This document shows positions 1 to 10,805 of a DNA stretch of 43,037 nucleotides, in pieces; the first letter of the stretch is position 1; each line of letters opens with the position of its first letter. The DNA is taken from the NCBI RefSeq assembly GCF_001885615.1, contig NZ_LSRN01000022.1, positions 1-43,037 on the forward strand, in the 5' to 3' direction. This stretch comes from Alkalibacterium sp. 20 (GTDB lineage: Bacteria > Bacillota > Bacilli > Lactobacillales > Carnobacteriaceae_A). Below the pieces are notes generated by a model, which searched no databases, was not told the origin of the DNA, and was given only the letters and a program-made list of their open reading frames with translations. Made by a program: the position numbers and the translations under genes.

Positions 1-106
1 CATACTCCACTCTCTTTTTAGTAAATTATTTGTTTTATCAAAATCAAATTAGAAAGAGTTTCCTCGTCTATTTAACCAATAAACAATTTCATTTATGCCT
101 GTTATT
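1..106. other. Window edge, partly intergenic
   Basis: AT-rich stretch. On the minus strand it reads towards an ATG at positions 3-1 preceded by purine-rich sequence (GAGAGTGGAG), so a minus-strand gene may start here and run out of the window. The spacing between the purine run and the ATG is short, so this is only a possibility. Confidence 0.25.
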
Positions 107-217
107 TTACGATTCTTCTTTAATCTGATTGTATTTGGTACCAACTACTGCAGTTACTTCAAAGTGACCAAATTCATGATCAATGATCAGAGAACTTACA
201 GCTTCATTGTTATTCAA
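107..217 (-). pseudogene. Short coding remnant after the glycosyltransferase
   Basis: An open frame of 36 codons starts at a TTG that overlaps the stop of the preceding glycosyltransferase fragment and ends in TAA at 107. The peptide contains IIDHEFGHFEVTAVVGTKYN and looks protein-like rather than random, but I do not recognise the family. No ribosome-binding site precedes the TTG. It is most likely the 3' end of a lost polysaccharide gene, or a small gene translated by coupling to the one before it. Confidence 0.35.
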
Positions 218-1342
218 TTTTCATCATTTAAAATAACATCAAGTACTTTCCTTAATCCTATACCCACTCCAAAGTGTTTTATTGTATAATCTCTTATATA
301 ATTAATAACTTCTTTTTGGGTATCCAATGAAGAGTCGTATATTGAATCGTAGAAATTGATAATATTTTCTATGTTAATTGGAGTATCATCTGCTGGCACT
401 CTGAGATAATATGGATAATTTCCATCAAAGTCCAATTCAGTTTTCATGCCTGACACTATAGGTAATCCTTTAGCACCGTATTCTTTCCCCTTTAATGAAC
501 TATTATAATAAACTTTACTCCGGTGTCTCCCCATAGAATCCAAGGCCAACTCACATTCATCGTATATCTCATTCAGTTCCTCACCATCCTGAAGACCATA
601 GAACAAAACCTTATTGACAAGATTATGTTTCTTTACATAGTTTTTGCATTTCAATAAGTTCCTCTCCATCTCCTATCAAATGAAACACTATTTTTCTTTT
701 TTCATCACTATTATTCTTATAGTATTCATATAATCCAACAAGAAAACGATCGTACCCATGCCAATAGTTAAAATTAGCTACAGCTATTATATTGATTACT
801 GTATCCGTATTTTTAGAAGGCATTTTTGGAAGAGTCAGTTCTGTGTTAACAAAATTAGATAATTCCAGAGTATTAATTTTGAATATCTTTTCATCTTTTG
901 AATAAGTCAAAACATAATCAACATAACTATGAATCCTTTTCCTATTAAGCCGATCTTTAGTTTTAATCGGTAATCTCCCTATCGTGTTGCTTATTTTAAA
1001 ATCATAAGGGTAGGTAGGAATTTCAATCAAGATTATTATTTTTGGATTAATTCTTTTTACATTTTTTAGAAATTTGACAAATTGAAAGTCACTTGATGCG
1101 TATCTAGTATAAATTATATCGCAATTTTTTATTATCTTTTTATCAATACACCAATCATTTATGCCTGTAAAGGGCATTATTTCTCATATTTTGGACCAAA
1201 AAGATTTATTAATCATACTTATATCAATATGGGTGACCTCGATATTATTATCTTCAAAAAAACGCATTTGCTGTTGTAATTTATTTTGTACCCCTATAAA
1301 CTTTTTTTGTCTCGTAGCTGATAAATATAATAATTTTCTCAA
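214..1342 (-). pseudogene. Glycosyltransferase (group 1/GT4-like), broken
   Basis: A cytoplasmic sugar transferase of polysaccharide synthesis, now in pieces. Reading from a TTG at 1342, the frame gives KLLYLSATRQKKFIGVQNKL, a typical GT4-like N-terminus. It meets an in-frame TGA at 1186-1184, resumes as MPFTGINDWCIDKK and contains VANFNYWHGYDRFLVG and HLIGDGEEL, the usual start of the nucleotide-sugar binding half. It then shifts frame between 669 and 623, and continues as NKVLFYGLQDGEELNEIYDE to the stop at 214. Total about 376 codons, normal for the family. One nonsense codon plus one frameshift argue for a real pseudogene rather than a single sequencing error. The TTG start is my choice because the homologous frame begins there; no strong Shine-Dalgarno sequence precedes it. 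Confidence 0.75.
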
Positions 1343-1542
1343 GATATTGATACTTCCCGCTCAGTTCTATTAACAATATTTGATTAATATAATCGAGTAT
1401 AGCATATCGCTTATGAATTTTTTTATGATCTATCTTTAGCGTATAAAATTTTTTATTAAATAACAACTATCTAACCTTGGAGTAGCGGAAACTTTCCGTC
1501 TACTTGTTTCGAATAAGCCTAAATAAAGGAGCGCAAAAGGGC

Positions 1543-2447
1543 ATGATACTTAAAGAACGCACAAAATCCGTCAGTCATCTCGTTTTAGAATCACTGAATC
1601 ATCATACGGCGCTATCTTCGGTTGAAAGATCGCAATACGAGAACCAGGTGAAAGGTTTTACCGGCAATCTAAAGTTTGATCGATTATTAGAAGAAGCCCA
1701 ACTGTCTGGACTGATCATAAATGATCTGTTGTTAAACACACGGGACACTTAATATCAGATCGATGCACTACTTGTAACAGATGAGCATATTTATTTATAT
1801 GAATCGAAGAATTATTCAGGTTCTTAATATACCGCGACGCCAATAGTAATTCTAAATCTGGCCACACGATAAAGAACCTGGTTACTCAAGCTGACTATAA
1901 ACGCTGTCTCCGCATAATTTACTGTTGAATCTCGGTTATCAGATCGACATATCGACGCAAGTCGTTTACATCAATCCTGACTTTTATATTTATTCATTAC
2001 CGAAAAGTCCTTCTGTTTTATTTGCCGGTCAGCTTTCCAGTCATTTCGACTTGTTATCAAAGACGCTGGTCAAACAGTCAGACAAACACTTGAGCCTCGC
2101 AAAGAAACTAATAGCCATGCACAATGTTTCATACCGTCAGGCTAATTTACTTGACCATTCGTTCAACCCGTTTGGAAAAAGGCATCTTGTGTCTAGCATG
2201 TTTTTCCTTTGCTCGTAAATCGTCGAGACAAACTTACACGTGCTTGACTTTCGGACACCGAGACAAGTTGGCTGATGCCATTCATCGAAGTATTGAAGAA
2301 TTGAGGCTTCTTTTAACGACCACGCCTTTGACCAAACAGCTCGCTCACGAATGGTGTGGGAACGACTTAAAGAAATCACATATAAGGAACGTGCTGAATA
2401 ATAATTATCGGCTTCATAACGCCGGTTGGAGCAGTTATTATCATTAA
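1543..2447 (+). pseudogene. NERD-domain protein, decayed paralogue of the gene at 3818
   Basis: The start MILKERTKSVSHLVLESLNH, with AAGGAG 11 bases upstream, is nearly identical to the intact copy at 3818. The frame meets TAA at 1750 where the intact copy has Tyr. It continues as YQIDALLVTDEHIYLYESKN, loses frame around 1825-1925, returns as LLNLGYQIDISTQVVYINPD, and shifts again near 2170 into a C-terminal part matching AIHRSIEELRLLL. The intact copy's CxxC...CxxC zinc-ribbon cysteines are partly lost here (LCLACF, TCLTFGH). At least one nonsense codon and two frameshifts make it non-functional. Confidence 0.85.
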
Positions 2448-2737
2448 ATTGCTTTTTTCTAAATGAGTTCAGACCAGATCATGGCCAACTTATCTCGTTT
2501 ACGCATCAATCTAACTGAGTACACCCATTTAACGCAGCTACTCGTTCCGATTAGCGTTAATCTAAACGAGTGGCCCTGAAATAACAAGAAACTCATTACG
2601 ATTAACAAAAATCGTAATGAGTTTCTTGTTTTAAGTGGTCATTATCGAATGTAAGTTACCCTCTACTTCAATCTATCCATGGATATCCTCACATATATCT
2701 ACAGTCGATTCCTCGTTACCGTTTAAGATATCTTATA
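2448..2737. repeat. Hairpin repeat block (related to 13085-13260)
   Basis: From about 2490 to 2650 the sequence is related to 13085-13260: both read ...ATC(A/G)ATCTAACT(G/A)AGTACACCCAT, then an inverted repeat, then a second hairpin and AAGTGGT(C/T)AT. The second hairpin here is at 2583-2630, with a 19-base stem CAAGAAACTCATTACGATT and its complement around a short loop. It probably acts as a bidirectional terminator for the NERD pseudogene and the minus-strand gene at 2738. No gene is seen. Confidence 0.7.
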
Positions 2738-3085
2738 TTATACAACCGAACTAATCCCAGTATTCTTCAATTTTTTCAAAGCAATCAGATCACCATCCTT
2801 CAATAATTCATTTTTCGAAGGATAATACCGGGGGTTGCCTTTCTCCCTGACTATTAACTCCTCCAGATCATCGAAAATCGCCACTGCTTCACTGATAAAG
2901 TAGTTCCCTTCAGCAAAGGTAAAGCGTTTCTCGACTTCCGCTGAAGGATTTCTCAACTGTTTTTCAACGTCTTTAACACTGATCGACTTTTCATTCTGTG
3001 CATTGTAGGTTTCAACGATTTCATTTTTATGAACGGCCCCGTATAAATGAGTCAAAGCCACAATATATTGATTCAATAGATTCAT
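2738..3085 (-). CDS. Hypothetical protein, 115 aa, possibly C-terminally truncated
   Basis: A minus-strand frame beginning MNLLNQYIVALTHLYGAVHK with GGAGGGCTG about 7 bases upstream of the ATG (a good ribosome-binding site). The first 60 residues look helical (HKNEIVETYN, ISVKDVEKQL), then FAEGNYFISEAVAIFDDLEE. I recognise no catalytic motif and cannot name a family. The C-terminus is short (KKLKNTGISSVV) and the sequence beyond it is not coding, so the protein may be truncated. It stands alone, facing away from the intact NERD gene across a long repeat-filled spacer. Confidence 0.6.
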   Translation of the reverse strand: MNLLNQYIVALTHLYGAVHKNEIVETYNAQNEKSISVKDVEKQLRNPSAEVEKRFTFAEGNYFISEAVAIFDDLEELIVREKGNPRYYPSKNELLKDGDLIALKKLKNTGISSVV

Positions 3086-3817
3086 GGTTATCAGCCCTCC
3101 TGTTTGTTTAAAAGATTAATAGTAAAAATCATTTTATATTAATTGAAAGTACAACCAATTTTATCAGCTCTCTGACAAAATCAGCCTTCCGGACGAGAAG
3201 TTTATACTAAACTCGTGAACTTATACTGATTACTACTAACCAGTACAAGTGAGATTCAAAATTTCACAAAATCTATACAAATTAACGCTAAATCAGTAGG
3301 TTTCTCTCCTTTCATTAAATTATCCTAGCATTATATAAGCGCTACCAACTATACTGGCTCAAGTATACTCCTTCCAAGCTGGATTAGATATGTACTAACA
3401 CTTATAGTTTTTAGCGTGTGTAGATTCGCATCTTCCCTCACTCAGATTTCCTCTTCATGAATTACTGAATAACTTTTCTCCTTTTATTTAAAACAAACCA
3501 ATTTTGATCGTTTTTTATAATTCTCAACCATCATTCGGAAATTTTGTCAGAATGCTGACAAAATAAACCTCTTTTTATTAAGATCTTCACTTTATCGTGA
3601 TAAGTTTTGGTATTAATTGCTGCTACTCCTTAAGATGATACAGGTATCGTAACAAATAAGGATGTTATTCGTACCAACTTCTTAAGTTTCTCTCTAATCT
3701 TCAGAAGTTTTGCCCGTTTCCAATAAAACTTCTGAAGATTTCAATTAAAAAAGTGAGTTTCAGATTCTTTTGTATATATATTATATAGAGATAACTAAAA
3801 AAGGAGCGTATGTCTGC
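3086..3817. repeat. Intergenic region with two ATTTTGTCAG palindromes and CTTAAG-type repeats
   Basis: About 730 bases without a gene. It contains two copies of a palindrome: 3158-3181 (ATTTTATCAG-N4-CTGACAAAAT) and 3541-3564 (ATTTTGTCAG-AATG-CTGACAAAAT). Between 3636 and 3745 are several half-hairpin units of the ACTCCTTAAGAT / ATCTTCAGAAGTTTT / AACTTCTGAAGATT type. The promoter of the NERD gene must lie in the last part, but I cannot fix it. Confidence 0.7.
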
Positions 3818-4723
3818 ATGATACTAAAAGAACGAACCAAGTCGATAAATCATCTCTTGCTGGAATCTTTGAATTACCGAATGGATCTTTCATTCAACGA
3901 AAAAATTCTGTATGAGAATCAAATCAAGGGTCTTAAAGGTGAACAACTATTTGATGACTGTATGAACGACTGTCAATTACCTGGTCTGATTATAAACGAT
4001 CTTTTGATCAGTATCCGGGACACGTATTATCAGATTGATTCATTGCTCATCAAAGCCGACCATATTTATCTATATGAAGTAAAAAACTATTCCGGTAATT
4101 ACCATCATAGAGACGGCTCACTGTTCTCGGAATCCGGTCATGCACTGCAGGATCCTCTGGCTCAGGCCAACCGAAAACGTGCTTATTTGTTTAACTTGCT
4201 TCTGAATTTCGGTTATCAGACCGAAATCACCTCTTATGTAGTTTATATCAATCCCGATTTTTACATCTATTCGCTGCCGTCAACTCGATTTATTATCTTT
4301 GCAGGACAACTACCAAAGCATTTTAATGATTTGGTGAAACAGTTACCAAATGCTACAGATCTTATCGCTGCGCTGGGCGATAAACTGGTCAAACTTCATG
4401 ATTACAATTTCCGACCAACTAATCTTCCTGAATATAACTTCGACCAACTGCAAAAAGGTATCCTCTGTCCTGAATGCTTTTCATTTAGACACACAGCTTC
4501 GAGACAATTTCTTCTATGCTCTGATTGTGGGCACCAAGAAAAAATAGCTGAGGCCATCCACCGAAGTATAGAAGAATTCCGACTGTTGTTCCCAGCTGTC
4601 CTCCTTACGAAGGATTTCATTTACGAGTGGTGCGGGGGTGACTGTTCCAAATCGAGAATACAAGTCGTTTTGAAGAGTAACTATCGCACACATTTCGCTG
4701 GTCGTGGCACCTACTATAGTTGA
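3818..4723 (+). CDS. NERD-domain (nuclease-related) protein with C-terminal zinc ribbon
   Basis: 301 aa from the ATG at 3818, chosen because the decayed paralogue at 1543 begins with the same MILKERTKS; AAGGAG lies 11 bases upstream. Residues about 35-160 form a NERD domain: GLKGEQLFDD at 38-47, YQIDSLLI with Asp74, and YLYEVKNYSG with Glu87 and Lys89, the D...ExK pattern of restriction-type nuclease folds. Residues 217-237 carry CPEC...CSDC, a zinc ribbon, followed by a helical tail with WCGGDC. NERD proteins are thought to process DNA or RNA, but the substrate here is unknown. No signal peptide or membrane segment is seen, so it is cytoplasmic. It stands alone and is followed by tandem hairpin repeats. 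Confidence 0.85.
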   Translation: MILKERTKSINHLLLESLNYRMDLSFNEKILYENQIKGLKGEQLFDDCMNDCQLPGLIINDLLISIRDTYYQIDSLLIKADHIYLYEVKNYSGNYHHRDGSLFSESGHALQDPLAQANRKRAYLFNLLLNFGYQTEITSYVVYINPDFYIYSLPSTRFIIFAGQLPKHFNDLVKQLPNATDLIAALGDKLVKLHDYNFRPTNLPEYNFDQLQKGILCPECFSFRHTASRQFLLCSDCGHQEKIAEAIHRSIEEFRLLFPAVLLTKDFIYEWCGGDCSKSRIQVVLKSNYRTHFAGRGTYYS

Positions 4724-4743
4724 ATCGACAATACCTTCACTAA

Positions 4744-5185
4744 TTAAGTGGTTATTTTTCGCCTGCGAAAAATTTCAAATTTAAAATGATGGTGTTGAAG
4801 CTCTTATCTTAAGAAGTTTTCACTATTACCTTAATAACTCCTTAAGATTACGGTTTATCTTAAGGAGTTCGGCTCTCTTTTGACTATACTAGTGAATATT
4901 TAGTGGGTATCTTCACTAGTTTCCACTTAAAACACAGCAACTTCTTTAATTAAGTGGTCATTTTTCGCCCGCGAAAAATTTCAACTTTAAAATGATGGTG
5001 TCGACGCTCTTATCTTAAGAAGTTTTTGCTATTACCTTAATAACTCCTTAAGATTACGGTTTATCTTAAGGAGTTTGGCTCTCTTTTGATCAAACTAGTG
5101 AAGATTCAGTGGAAATCTTCACTAGTTTCCACTTAAAACACAGCAACTTCTTTAATTTAAGTGGTTATTTTTCGCCTGCGAAAAA
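4744..5185. repeat. Tandem 207-bp composite hairpin repeat, two full units plus a partial third
   Basis: Units start with TTAAGTGGTTA at 4744-4754, 4950 and 5157 (periods 206 and 207 bases). Each full unit holds a TTTTTCGC-N2-GCGAAAAA palindrome (4755-4772, 4961-4978; third at 5168-5185), an unpaired ATCTTAAGAAGTTTT, a hairpin AACTCCTTAAGAT/ATCTTAAGGAGTT (4836-4869, 5042-5075), and an ACTAGTGAA hairpin (4888-4920, 5092-5128). The second copy of the last hairpin has a perfect 15-base stem. The copies differ by scattered point changes, several of them inside stems. Confidence 0.9.
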
Positions 5186-5194
5186 TTTCAACTC

Positions 5195-5234
5195 AAAAAA
5201 ACGTGAAAGCTATCATTAGCTTTCACGTTTTTCA
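5195..5234. terminator. Bidirectional Rho-independent terminator
   Basis: A perfect 16-base stem, AAAAACGTGAAAGCTA paired with TAGCTTTCACGTTTTT around loop TCAT. It has A-runs on the left and T-runs on the right, so it can serve the plus-strand NERD gene and the minus-strand ROK gene. Confidence 0.85.
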
Positions 5235-5244
5235 CTATTTATTC

Positions 5245-5340
5245 TCATCTACAGCGTCTCATGTCCCAAGCGTCCCAACCGGCCATCTTGGGGTTATTGA
5301 CTGTGTCGATGTTCAGTTTATAGGTCCAGTATAAAAAGCT
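5245..5340 (-). pseudogene. C-terminal remnant of a lost gene, glycosidase-like
   Basis: Directly downstream of the ROK kinase stop, one frame is open for 31 codons and reads FLYWTYKLNIDTVNN then PKMAGWDAWDM before TGA. The WTYK and aromatic-rich tail resembles the end of a glycoside hydrolase such as GH5, but that assignment is a guess. There is no start codon or ribosome-binding site. It suggests that a hydrolase gene once followed the kinase in the same operon and was deleted. Confidence 0.4.
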
Positions 5341-6220
5341 AGTTACTAATCACGTTGTAATACGCGCCCAGTAAGCCGGCATCGTTATGGTACTTGCAGG
5401 TTTCGATCGGCACTCTGAACTCATGCCAGTCATTTAATAATATATCCATCGTTTCTCTCACAAGTGGTAAAAATGACGGGTGTGAACTGATGCCGCCACC
5501 GATGAGTATTTTTTCTGGATTGATCACGGTCACGACGTTGAATATGGACACACAAATATCCGCGATCCAACTCTTTACCAAAGCCCCGGTATCTGGATCA
5601 TCTTTACTATTATCCAAAATTTCTTCTCCTGACACTCGCGCCTCTTTAGGCAGGTTCTTCAATTCCTTGTAGTTCATGATAAGCCACTTGACGGAGGCTA
5701 AACTGTTTACTTTTCTATCTATATCCGTCCGTGACATGATCCGCATTTGGCCAAATTCCCCCGCTTTGTATTGAAACCCGCGGACGAGTTGATTGTTGAT
5801 ATAAAAGGCGCCGCCAAAACCAGTCCCGACCGTGACCAAAAGAAATGACTGATTGTCCACGGCTCTGCCACTATTTTTTTCAGCAATAGCCGCGCAGTTC
5901 GCATCATTTTCGATATGGTAGACATAATCCTGCCCGATCGTTTCCGCAAACTGGTCTATGATATTACTACCGTCAAGAAAATTCAAGGCGCCCGCTTTTT
6001 CCGCATAGCCGTTGTTCGGGTTGATATAGCCCGGAAAACTCAAGGTGATGTCCTTGAAATCATATGTTTCATCGTATTTATTTGTGATAGAGTTTATTGC
6101 TTCAAGAAACTCTTTTTTGGTGGTCGGTGTGGGGGTAACTCCTTTAGCAACGATCGCCCCTTCGTTTATGATTGCATGTTTAATACTTGTGCCACCGACA
6201 TCAATACTTAAAACAGTCAT
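5339..6220 (-). CDS. ROK-family sugar kinase
   Basis: 293 aa from the ATG at 6220, chosen because GGAGGT lies 6 bases upstream. SIDVGGTSIKHA near the N-terminus is the ATP phosphate-binding DxGGT motif; LSFPGYINP follows; HIENDANCAA carries the catalytic Asp (about residue 106); VTVGTGFGGAF and PEKILIGGGIS are ROK signatures. The cysteine cluster that binds zinc in many ROK proteins is not evident: after GEFGQMRI there is no CxCGxxGC. It phosphorylates a sugar, probably glucose or a beta-glucoside, in the cytoplasm. The 6-phospho-beta-glucosidase gene lies 24 bases upstream on the same strand, so the two are an operon. Confidence 0.9.
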   Translation of the reverse strand: MTVLSIDVGGTSIKHAIINEGAIVAKGVTPTPTTKKEFLEAINSITNKYDETYDFKDITLSFPGYINPNNGYAEKAGALNFLDGSNIIDQFAETIGQDYVYHIENDANCAAIAEKNSGRAVDNQSFLLVTVGTGFGGAFYINNQLVRGFQYKAGEFGQMRIMSRTDIDRKVNSLASVKWLIMNYKELKNLPKEARVSGEEILDNSKDDPDTGALVKSWIADICVSIFNVVTVINPEKILIGGGISSHPSFLPLVRETMDILLNDWHEFRVPIETCKYHNDAGLLGAYYNVISN

Positions 6221-6244
6221 CTGCTGACCTCCATTCAAACCGAT

Positions 6245-8090
<1,846 letters not shown>

Positions 8091-8996
8091 TTATACTTGG
8101 TTTATGCTGGCAAATACGGCGCCTAAAATGTTGGAATTATTTTTAAATGCACAGGTATCGATCACCAGTGGTTCAAATACCCTGCCATAAATAGTAGATT
8201 CTTTTCTTAATGATTTATATTGCTTAGTTATTTCATCGATCAGAACAGGCTGTTCACTGATTCCCCCACCGATCAATACTTTCTCTATGTCCAAAATAGC
8301 CTGCAGATTGACGATCAGATTGACGATTTTTTTAGTATAGTCACCGAACAAGGCCATCACTGCCGCATTATTATTTTTCTTGATCTCATCAAAGACTTTT
8401 TCGCCATCGTAAGGTCTTGATAAATGCAACGCTTCTGAACAGGCCTCTATAAAGTTGACTGCCGATAACTCATAGCCGACGATATTTTTTCGATCCAGTT
8501 CAAATAAGTTTTTAGTAATAAAGCTCAACTCGCCCGCTTGGAAATTAGTTCCCTGATAGAGTTTTCCATCTAAGATGATCCCTCCACCAACGCCAGTCCC
8601 CAGCGTTATGACTAAACCGTTTTTAATTCCTTTTAAATTGCCCAACCATAACTCACACAAAGCACCGGCTTTACCGTCATTGATGATCGTGCAATTTTTA
8701 TTGTATTTTTCTTTGAAGTGTTTTTTGAAATCGAACTGATGCAGATACGGCAGAGACCCACCGAAACAAACGACACCTTCTTTTGAGTTGACTTTACCCG
8801 GAAGACTCAATGCAACTGATTCGATCTCATTACTGTTAAAAGAAGTATAGATCGTATCGATTTGATTTAAAAAACCGGCTAAATCTTCGGGTGTATCAAC
8901 TTTATTTGTCTGGTCTATCGTCCCATCAGAATAAACTTTGGCAAATTTAATTTTTGTCCCGCCAATATCAATGCCAAGAAAACCATTCGTATCCAT
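8091..8996 (-). CDS. ROK-family sugar kinase (second copy)
   Basis: 301 aa. LGIDIGGTKIKFAK at 7-20 is the phosphate-binding motif, SLPGKVN follows, TIINDGKAGALCEL carries the catalytic Asp (about 107), and VITLGTGVGGGIIL and IEKVLIGGGISEQP are ROK signatures. As in the first copy, no zinc cysteine cluster is obvious (GELSFIT). The two kinases share the family but differ widely in sequence, so they are not a recent duplication. It is the first gene of a minus-strand group that continues, after a 400-base gap, with the phospho-beta-glucosidase. ATG start with GGGGGAA about 6 bases upstream. Substrate unknown; a glucose- or beta-glucoside-type sugar is likely from context. Confidence 0.88.
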   Translation of the reverse strand: MDTNGFLGIDIGGTKIKFAKVYSDGTIDQTNKVDTPEDLAGFLNQIDTIYTSFNSNEIESVALSLPGKVNSKEGVVCFGGSLPYLHQFDFKKHFKEKYNKNCTIINDGKAGALCELWLGNLKGIKNGLVITLGTGVGGGIILDGKLYQGTNFQAGELSFITKNLFELDRKNIVGYELSAVNFIEACSEALHLSRPYDGEKVFDEIKKNNNAAVMALFGDYTKKIVNLIVNLQAILDIEKVLIGGGISEQPVLIDEITKQYKSLRKESTIYGRVFEPLVIDTCAFKNNSNILGAVFASINQV

Positions 8997-9337
8997 ATTA
9001 TTCCCCCAATTTAATTATCGTAGAAAGTAAATACATTATAACCGCTATATCCATACTTATTATACTCTATATGGGAACAATGCGTAACCATAAATTAAGT
9101 ATGTCTCTTTGTTTGAAAAGGAAATTTTGTCAGGCAACTGACAAAATATACCCTCTTGATTTAAAAACGTAAGCAGTTAATGCTCAATTCGTGTAAACTT
9201 CTGAAGATACTGCGGTTATCTTCAGAAATAGAGGTAGTAACAGACAAAACTCCTTAAGATTCACTCTTAATCTTAAGGAGTTTAGGCCTTTCTGGTCTCC
9301 ACTCATTAACATTTTCAAGTATCAACCTTCTTTCAGT
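8997..9337. repeat. Intergenic repeat block with three hairpins
   Basis: Holds the palindrome ATTTTGTCAG-GCAA-CTGACAAAAT at 9124-9147, a TTCTGAAGATA/TATCTTCAGAA hairpin at 9199-9227, and a perfect 15-base-stem hairpin AAACTCCTTAAGATT/AATCTTAAGGAGTTT at 9247-9283. The promoter of the second ROK kinase is probably in 9000-9080. No gene. Confidence 0.75.
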
Positions 9338-9379
9338 AAGAAAAGTGCAAACCTATATATATAGGTTTGCACTTTTCTT
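9338..9379. terminator. Bidirectional terminator-like perfect palindrome
   Basis: A 42-base perfect palindrome with arms AAGAAAAGTGCAAACCTATA and its complement, followed by TTTTCTT. It lies directly after the end of the alpha-glucosidase remnant (minus strand). Confidence 0.8.
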
Positions 9380-9383
9380 GTTT

Positions 9384-9664
9384 CTATTCGTTTCTGAAAA
9401 CGAACGCTTCGTATGGTTTTAGTTTTAGATCAGCTAAATCATATTCTTTTTTATCGTAGTTCGAGATCAGTGCCTGGACAGCCGTGTTGTGTATTGAACG
9501 CGCCTGCTCAGTATCCGACAGATTAGCAATCACCGTCCACTTCTCATTATCCAGTTCTCTTTCATAAGCAAAAATTTGTGGGTCATCTGGAAGAGTCAGT
9601 TTGAAACTTCCTTTTACAAGAATATCATGCTCTTTTCTCAATTCTATTAATTTTTGATACGTGT
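9384..9664 (-). pseudogene. C-terminal remnant of a GH13 alpha-glucosidase
   Basis: The frame reads YQKLIELRKEHDILVKG, then FKLTLPDDPQIFAYER and WTVIANLSDTEQ, ending PYEAFVFRNE. This is the end of the catalytic barrel and the C-terminal beta domain of oligo-1,6-glucosidase, alpha-glucosidase or trehalose-6-phosphate hydrolase proteins, which are normally about 540-560 aa. Only about 90 codons remain. Just upstream, at 9665, the frame is closed by TGA and the sequence turns into intergenic repeats, so the 5' five-sixths of the gene is missing. It keeps a strong terminator downstream. Non-functional by inference. Confidence 0.85.
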
Positions 9665-10056
9665 TTCATGCAACACTAGTGTTAATAATCATAGAATAAT
9701 TTAAATGAGTAACTCGCTTTCTCCACTCCGCTTGTCTCGATCGGAAATTTTGTCAGGCAGCTGACAAAATACACTCCTTTTTATAAAAACTCTTCTTAAT
9801 CTTAAGCAGTTATGTCTCTAGTTAGGGCTACTCCTGAAGATTAACCTGTTATCTTAAGAAGTTAGGTTTATATTACTTCAAACTTCTGAAGTTTATGCTT
9901 TAATCTTAAGTAGTTTCCCCGTTTCCAACCACTACTCCTGAAGATACGCGCTTTATAACGAAAAAAAGCCTGCATCGATCTACTCGTTATTCCAGGAGAC
10001 ATAGTTCCAAATGTATATTTCATTTAATTTATCCTTATCAAGAAGTAACAATCAAA
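9665..10056. repeat. Intergenic repeat block
   Basis: Contains the palindrome ATTTTGTCAG-GCAG-CTGACAAAAT at 9747-9770, followed from 9790 to 9960 by a run of CTTAAG/CTGAAG half-units (TAATCTTAAGCAGTT, ACTCCTGAAGATTAA, TTATCTTAAGAAGTT, AAACTTCTGAAGTTT, TAATCTTAAGTAGTTT). The junction to the truncated GH13 gene at 9665 lies at its left edge. No gene. Confidence 0.75.
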
Positions 10057-10338
10057 CTATTCTTTTTTCTTAGGTAGATATTCGACTTCTAAATCATCTT
10101 CCAGCACCTTAATAACTCGCCAGGAATATGTTCCCGCAGATGGTATGCTTCCATTTGATGTTTTTCCATTCTTGTATTGAATACGACCATAGGCAAAACC
10201 ATACTTACTATCCGGCTTGAATTTGACTTTGTCCACTATACACCAGCTACCTTCACACCAGCTGTCCTTCATGATCATAATCTTTTTTAAATCATGTTTC
10301 TTCGCCAAATTCATGATATTGTCATATTCATTTTCCAC
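10057..10338 (-). CDS. Hypothetical protein, about 93 aa
   Basis: A small minus-strand frame. The GTG at 10338 (VENEYDNIMN) is preferred because GGGAAGG lies 9 bases upstream; an ATG nine bases earlier is too close to that site. It contains KKIMIMKDSWCEGSWCIVDK, then FAYGRIQYKNGKTSNGSIPS and SWRVIKVLED, a small beta-rich fold with a Trp/Cys motif WCxGSWCIV. No family recognised; no signal peptide or membrane helix. It stands alone between repeat-rich spacers. Confidence 0.6.
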   Translation of the reverse strand: MENEYDNIMNLAKKHDLKKIMIMKDSWCEGSWCIVDKVKFKPDSKYGFAYGRIQYKNGKTSNGSIPSAGTYSWRVIKVLEDDLEVEYLPKKKE

Positions 10339-10356
10339 ATTTAACATCCTTCCCAA

Positions 10357-10805
10357 GTATTAGTATCTCTATATACTATTCTGTATCGATTACAAACAGA
10401 TACTTACTAGTAATAAATTCAGTGCTGTCAAAACCAATATAATAAGAGTCTTTTCAACAAAAAGGTTCTCCGCCTACTTCATTTTTCTCAAAGTATTGAG
10501 GCAGATCATAACACCTTCTTGATTTTATCGTTCATACCAACTGTATCTGACAAAAAGATTAGATAGTGCACCCGTCTCATCCCCCATATAAAAATTAAAT
10601 GAAAGACATATTTTTAATCACTAAATTAAAAATCAATATACACTTTTATATTAAAAGTGTACTTCTAAAAACGTATAAAATCAACTAACTTATACAACAT
10701 GTACAAAAAAAATCTTTTTCTTTAATTTCTATCGGCTTAATTTATCATTTTCGGTCTAGATAACACCTTATTTATTTGTCTAGCCTGATTGCACAATAGA
10801 CGAAG
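10357..10805. other. Intergenic, possible decayed gene
   Basis: About 450 bases. On the minus strand roughly 10535-10385 one frame reads DLPQYFEKNEVGGEPF and, after one stop, KDSYYIGFDSTEFITSKYLF, which is protein-like but unassigned. A small inverted repeat TACACTTTTA/TAAAAGTGTA lies at 10639-10661. Otherwise AT-rich and unremarkable. Confidence 0.3.

Noticed and set aside
3810-3821. Tiny upstream frame (Met-Ser-Ala-stop) overlapping the NERD start by ATGA
   Set aside because: The decayed paralogue at 1543 lacks it, so it is not conserved.
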